Source: Deltaproteobacteria bacterium
Lineage (GTDB): Bacteria; Desulfobacterota; BSN033; UBA1163
Direction of reading: 5' to 3'
Length of the DNA: 5,082 nt
Assembly: GCA_016875155.1 (NCBI GenBank)
Contig: VGSD01000253.1
Coordinates: forward strand, 1 to 5,082
Shown piece after piece: positions 4,226 to 5,082 of the stretch (the first letter of the stretch is position 1; each line of letters begins with the position of its first letter). The translations under genes and the position numbers were made by a program. The notes beneath the pieces were generated by a model, which was not told the origin of the DNA, ran no database searches, and saw nothing but the letters and a program-made list of their open reading frames with translations.

Positions 4226-5082
4226 CTACTCCACTATCTCCACTTTGATGAGGTTGGTGGTGCCGGGGATGCTGATGGGAACGCCGGCGATAATAATCAC
4301 TCGATCTCCTGCTGAGGCCATCCCTAATTCCTTTGGCATCCTCTTCGACCTCTCTAACATGTCATCCGTATCCTTCCATTCGAAGACAAAAACCGGATGA
4401 ACTCCCCAGCAGAGGTTGAGCCTCCTCACCGTTGAGAGATGTCTGCTCAACGCAAGGATCGGCTGTTGTGGACGAAGCCTTGAAACCCACCTCGCAGTGC
4501 TTCCGGATTCGGTAGGCGTGACAATCACCGTGGCCCTCACCTCCTGGGCTAAGAAAGAGGCCGCGCGGCTGATCGCCTGCGGAAGATCACTTTGCCCGCC
4601 TATCCTCCTTTCTAAAAACCGATGATGGGGAAACTCCTCTTCCGCGGCCCGGGCGATCTTGGCCATCATCCCGGCCGCCTCAACAGGAAACCGGCCACTT
4701 GCGGTCTCCTCTGAAAGCATCACCGCATCCGTCCCATCGTAGATGGCATTGACCACATCTGTCACCTCTGCCCGGGTGGGTTGTGTGTGATCCACCATCG
4801 AGCGGAGCATCTGGGTGGCTGTGATCACGGGTTTACCAAGAGCATTGGCTTTCCGTATTAACATCTTCTGGACACTGGGGATCTTCTCAATCGGAGTCTC
4901 TATGCCCAAGTCCCCCCTTGCCACCATGATCCCGTCAGAGGCCAATAGGATACTGTCAATATCTTCCAGAGCCTCCTTTCGCTCGATCTTGGCGATGACC
5001 GGCAGGGAGGCAGAATATTTTTTTAAGAACCGCTTCACCCCTTCGATATCTCCCGCATCTTTGACATAGGAGAGGCTGACCA
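4226..5082 (-). CDS. pyk: Pyruvate kinase, C-terminal part (cut by the right edge)
   Basis: The minus frame is open from the right edge to TAG at 4228-4226, giving about 284 residues that form the last two thirds of a pyruvate kinase. The enzyme makes pyruvate and ATP from phosphoenolpyruvate and ADP in the cytoplasm, the last step of glycolysis. Visible motifs, numbered from the first whole codon, are VIAKIER with the catalytic Lys31; ASDGIMVARGDLGIE (47-61), which binds Mg2+ and substrate; KPVITATQML (83-92); and PTRAEVTDVVNAIYDGTDAVMLSEETA. The allosteric C-terminal domain follows, with TPTESGSTAR, AGVPISIPGTTNLIKV and an ordinary family end (VEIVE); there is no extra PEP-utiliser domain. 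The GTG at 5038-5036 is an internal Val, not a start, because homology continues upstream (VSLSYVKDAGDIEG). It is separated from the small membrane-protein genes by a promoter and two terminators. Confidence 0.96.
   Translation of the reverse strand, partial: VSLSYVKDAGDIEGVKRFLKKYSASLPVIAKIERKEALEDIDSILLASDGIMVARGDLGIETPIEKIPSVQKMLIRKANALGKPVITATQMLRSMVDHTQPTRAEVTDVVNAIYDGTDAVMLSEETASGRFPVEAAGMMAKIARAAEEEFPHHRFLERRIGGQSDLPQAISRAASFLAQEVRATVIVTPTESGSTARWVSRLRPQQPILALSRHLSTVRRLNLCWGVHPVFVFEWKDTDDMLERSKRMPKELGMASAGDRVIIIAGVPISIPGTTNLIKVEIVE

Noticed and set aside
4416..5069. Plus-strand frames opposite pyruvate kinase (4416-4625, 4815-5069)
   Set aside because: They are antisense shadows of a strongly conserved enzyme.

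Overview
The window reads as chromosomal DNA from a bacterium: genes have strong Shine-Dalgarno sequences, sigma70-type promoters can be seen, and there are intrinsic terminators. The genes present (a biosynthetic or beta-oxidation type thiolase, a free-standing SCP2 lipid carrier, pyruvate kinase and a P2-type cation ATPase) would suit an anaerobic lipid- or acid-metabolising lineage such as Desulfobacterota or Nitrospirota. That placement is inference with low confidence.

Layout from left to right. (1) 1-972, minus strand: part of a P2A-type cation-transporting ATPase. It runs off the left edge and has lost its N-terminal third; the homologous part begins abruptly in the middle of transmembrane helix 4. 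(2) 973-1440: AT-rich DNA with no convincing gene, ending in a good promoter and ribosome binding site. (3) 1441-2676, plus: a complete thiolase with all catalytic motifs, followed directly by a perfect stem-loop. (4) 2829-3149, plus: a complete SCP2-domain protein with its own promoter of almost the same design. (5) 3150-3379: convergent intergenic region. (6) 3380-3851, minus: two very small membrane-protein genes of unknown family, each with a near-perfect ribosome binding site. (7) 3930-4149: a tandem near-identical duplication of an 84-92 nt structured element, each copy ending, on the minus strand, in a strong intrinsic terminator. A promoter at 4156-4185 (minus) is placed so that transcription would start at the first base of the upstream copy. 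(8) 4226-5082, minus: the C-terminal two thirds of pyruvate kinase, running off the right edge.

The most interesting part is 3380-4185 on the minus strand: promoter, structured RNA plus terminator, spacer, the same structured RNA plus terminator, then two tiny membrane-protein genes. It looks like a tandem transcription attenuator (riboswitch-like) or a pair of small RNAs controlling or preceding an uncharacterised small membrane-protein operon. I could not match the RNA to any family I know. The thiolase and SCP2 genes may work together in acyl-CoA or lipid metabolism; the pyruvate kinase is ordinary glycolytic machinery; the ATPase fragment may be a decaying gene.
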